Shown here in pieces: positions 5,590 to 7,105 of a DNA stretch of 7,105 nucleotides. A model generated the notes under the pieces. That model saw only the letters and a list, made by a program, of their open reading frames with translations. It had not been told where the DNA came from and did not search any database. The position numbers and the translations under genes are program-made. Source of the stretch: Acidobacteriota bacterium (GTDB taxonomy: Bacteria; Acidobacteriota; Terriglobia; Acidiferrales; UBA7541); contig QHYO01000749.1 in assembly GCA_003224135.1 (NCBI GenBank), forward strand, positions 1 through 7,105, written 5' to 3'. Position 1 is the first letter of the stretch. Each line of letters begins with the position of its first letter.

Positions 5590-7105
5590 CTATTTTCTGC
5601 CGGCGAAGCGGACTCTCGCAGTGAAGGCTCTGCGCTCGCCTCCCGAAAGCTGGCCGAAATTGGGGGCGTCGACGTTGTTCGCTATGACGTTGGGATTATG
5701 CCAGTTGACAGCGTTCACCATCTCGATGCGCACGGCCCACAAATATCCGCGAAAGGCGAACTTCTTTTCTAGCGCCAAGTTTTGATTCTTGTAATCCGGG
5801 AAACGCGATGAGTTTGGCATTCCGTCGAGCTGCTGCTGGAGATTCACAATTCTATAGGGATAGCCGCTGCGGTACTCGAAGAAATAGCTGAATTGAATCT
5901 TCCATATGTGCGTCGGCGTCCAGCCCCAGGTGAGAAAACGGTTCGGAGCGTCCCAAGCCAACGGGGCGGATTGCTGTGCGTTAAAGAAAATCGAACCGAG
6001 CGCAGGGTTGAGCACTTGATTGGTGTGCGCGCGTGAGCGCGTATACGCGCCGTAGACCTGCGCGTCTTCGGAAAAAACGTGGCGCAATGTGACGGTTGCC
6101 GCGCGATAGCGGTCCTTGCGCGTATCCTGCAAAAGGAAAGTTCCGCCGGTCTGCGCCGGATGCTGGTCGACATACACAAAACCATGATAGCCGTTGCGCG
6201 CCAGCAGTTCGATGTCAAGAAGCGTGTTCCGGCGAATTTTTTGCTGCCATCCCGCGCTGCTGGTGGTGAAACGAGGTTGCCTCAATCCGTGAGCGGGAAG
6301 CATAAACTGACTAATCGCAGGACCGCCAACCGGCACGGTGCCGGTAGGGTCGAAAAAAATGTCAATCTGCTGCTGATCGAGCGCTTGCTCAATTACGGAG
6401 AGATTCAGCGGAGCATTGTAGATGCCCCACCCCAATGAGAGTTTGGCATTGTCATCGCCGAAAGGCAGCACATTGCACGATAAACGCGGTTCGAACATCG
6501 CGCTCTGCGTGAAGCGGTCCCAGTCGGTTCGCACTCCCGCCTGAAGAACGAGGCGCTTCGTCGGCGACCAGTTATCCTGTGCATAAACGCCGACCAGTGT
6601 GTTCGAAACTTGCGGGCGCGCGGGTCCAGTGAAGGTGGACTGCCGCACAAGCGTGCCGTCCGCGCGCAACGCCTGAATCTCTCCGCGCGTAGCCGCCTCG
6701 CGGAATTCAAGCGCCGCGATATTCGCTCCGATACTAACCTGATGCGTTCCGTGCCAGTGCCGCGAAGCCGCAATCACGTTGAACAGGCCTTGCAGGCGGC
6801 TGCCGTGGTCGTGAAGCCGCTGGAAAAAATTTCCACGCGTTCCATTCACCAGCAAAATATAAGGCGCGGTGCCCTGCGGAAGAAAATCCTGTCCTTCACC
6901 GTCAGCTGCGACTCCTAGTTCGATGAGCGTGTCATACAGCCAAATCTGATCTCTCAGCGAGACGAAAGCGCGCTGCTGGTGCAGGTCCAGCGTTGTCGAT
7001 TCCGGATTCAGCGGATCAAGGCCCACACTCACATCCTGCGTGCGATTGTAGAGAAAACTTGCGTGCAAAATGTGTTTTGGGCTGAAGTTGTACTGCAGGC
7101 GGAAA
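5590..7105 (-). CDS. TonB-dependent receptor, C-terminal part (5' end outside window)
   Basis: The frame is open from the right edge to the TAG at 5592-5590 and gives 504 complete residues of an outer-membrane beta-barrel. The beginning, LQYNFSPKHILHASFLYNRT, already reads as barrel strand and turn, so signal peptide, any carboxypeptidase-like domain, and the plug domain lie beyond the window. Alternating hydrophobic strands and long polar loops run throughout, for example VYGAYTRSRAHTNQVLNP and IQFSYFFEYRSGYPYRI. The last part, NFGQLSGGERRAFTARVRF followed by AGRK, is the usual ending of the Oar-like / carboxypeptidase-regulatory TonB receptors abundant in Acidobacteriota. Such receptors import siderophores, glycans or peptides using TonB-ExbBD energy; the ligand is not readable. 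The frame appears intact. It points toward, and is convergent with, the DUF1059 gene. Confidence 0.85.
   Translation of the reverse strand, partial: FRLQYNFSPKHILHASFLYNRTQDVSVGLDPLNPESTTLDLHQQRAFVSLRDQIWLYDTLIELGVAADGEGQDFLPQGTAPYILLVNGTRGNFFQRLHDHGSRLQGLFNVIAASRHWHGTHQVSIGANIAALEFREAATRGEIQALRADGTLVRQSTFTGPARPQVSNTLVGVYAQDNWSPTKRLVLQAGVRTDWDRFTQSAMFEPRLSCNVLPFGDDNAKLSLGWGIYNAPLNLSVIEQALDQQQIDIFFDPTGTVPVGGPAISQFMLPAHGLRQPRFTTSSAGWQQKIRRNTLLDIELLARNGYHGFVYVDQHPAQTGGTFLLQDTRKDRYRAATVTLRHVFSEDAQVYGAYTRSRAHTNQVLNPALGSIFFNAQQSAPLAWDAPNRFLTWGWTPTHIWKIQFSYFFEYRSGYPYRIVNLQQQLDGMPNSSRFPDYKNQNLALEKKFAFRGYLWAVRIEMVNAVNWHNPNVIANNVDAPNFGQLSGGERRAFTARVRFAGRK

Noticed and set aside
5441..5785. Plus-strand open frame after the terminator
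   Set aside because: It starts inside the terminator T-run region, has no ribosome binding site, and its second half is antisense to the TonB receptor.

Overview
The window looks like a fragment of a soil-type Acidobacteriota chromosome. This is inferred from recalled protein styles, not from a search: a large plug-less-looking TonB-receptor barrel end, a redoxin/DsbD-alpha type protein ending, and an OsmC / DPSL-ferritin / ferredoxin / OxyR set. Genes lie on both strands, G+C is moderate, and no RNA genes or CRISPR arrays were seen.

Layout, left to right. Positions 1-505 hold no convincing complete gene, but around 103-215 there are repeated GGGGACAATTTT-type units like the terminal repeats of IS21-family elements, followed by a perfect 9-bp inverted repeat at 246-268. 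A class I SAM-dependent methyltransferase lies on the minus strand (506-1360). Divergent from it is a DsbD-alpha-like protein (1576-2067, +) that appears to be the C-terminal half of a redoxin-DsbD protein whose peroxiredoxin part is missing. Forty-five bases later comes an OsmC/Ohr-family gene (2113-2589, +) in which an in-frame TGA sits exactly where the first catalytic cysteine belongs, followed by a hairpin of bacterial SECIS geometry. It is a strong candidate for a selenocysteine-containing OsmC. Convergent to it are a plant-type [2Fe-2S] ferredoxin (2774-3133, -) and, directly upstream on the same strand, a DPSL/thioferritin-type ferritin-like protein (3191-3811, -).

Divergent from the ferritin is an OxyR-type LysR regulator (3970-4875, +) that keeps the redox cysteine pair at positions equivalent to Cys199/Cys208 of E. 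coli OxyR but carries two in-frame TAG codons in the linker. The shared 158-bp promoter region contains a good match to the four-tetrad OxyR operator. Farther right are a small DUF1059-family gene whose only plausible start is ATT behind a strong Shine-Dalgarno (5189-5380, +), a clear intrinsic terminator (5410-5442), and the C-terminal 504 residues of a TonB-dependent outer-membrane receptor (5590-7105, -) running off the right edge.

The middle of the window (about 1.4-4.9 kb) reads as a peroxide / thiol / iron stress island: thiol peroxidase-like enzymes, iron storage with a cognate electron carrier, and a peroxide sensor. Several of its genes carry recoding-type or inactivating lesions (UGA, two UAGs, AUU start, 5' truncation), all without frameshifts. 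Whether this is recoding, decay, or both is the main open question.
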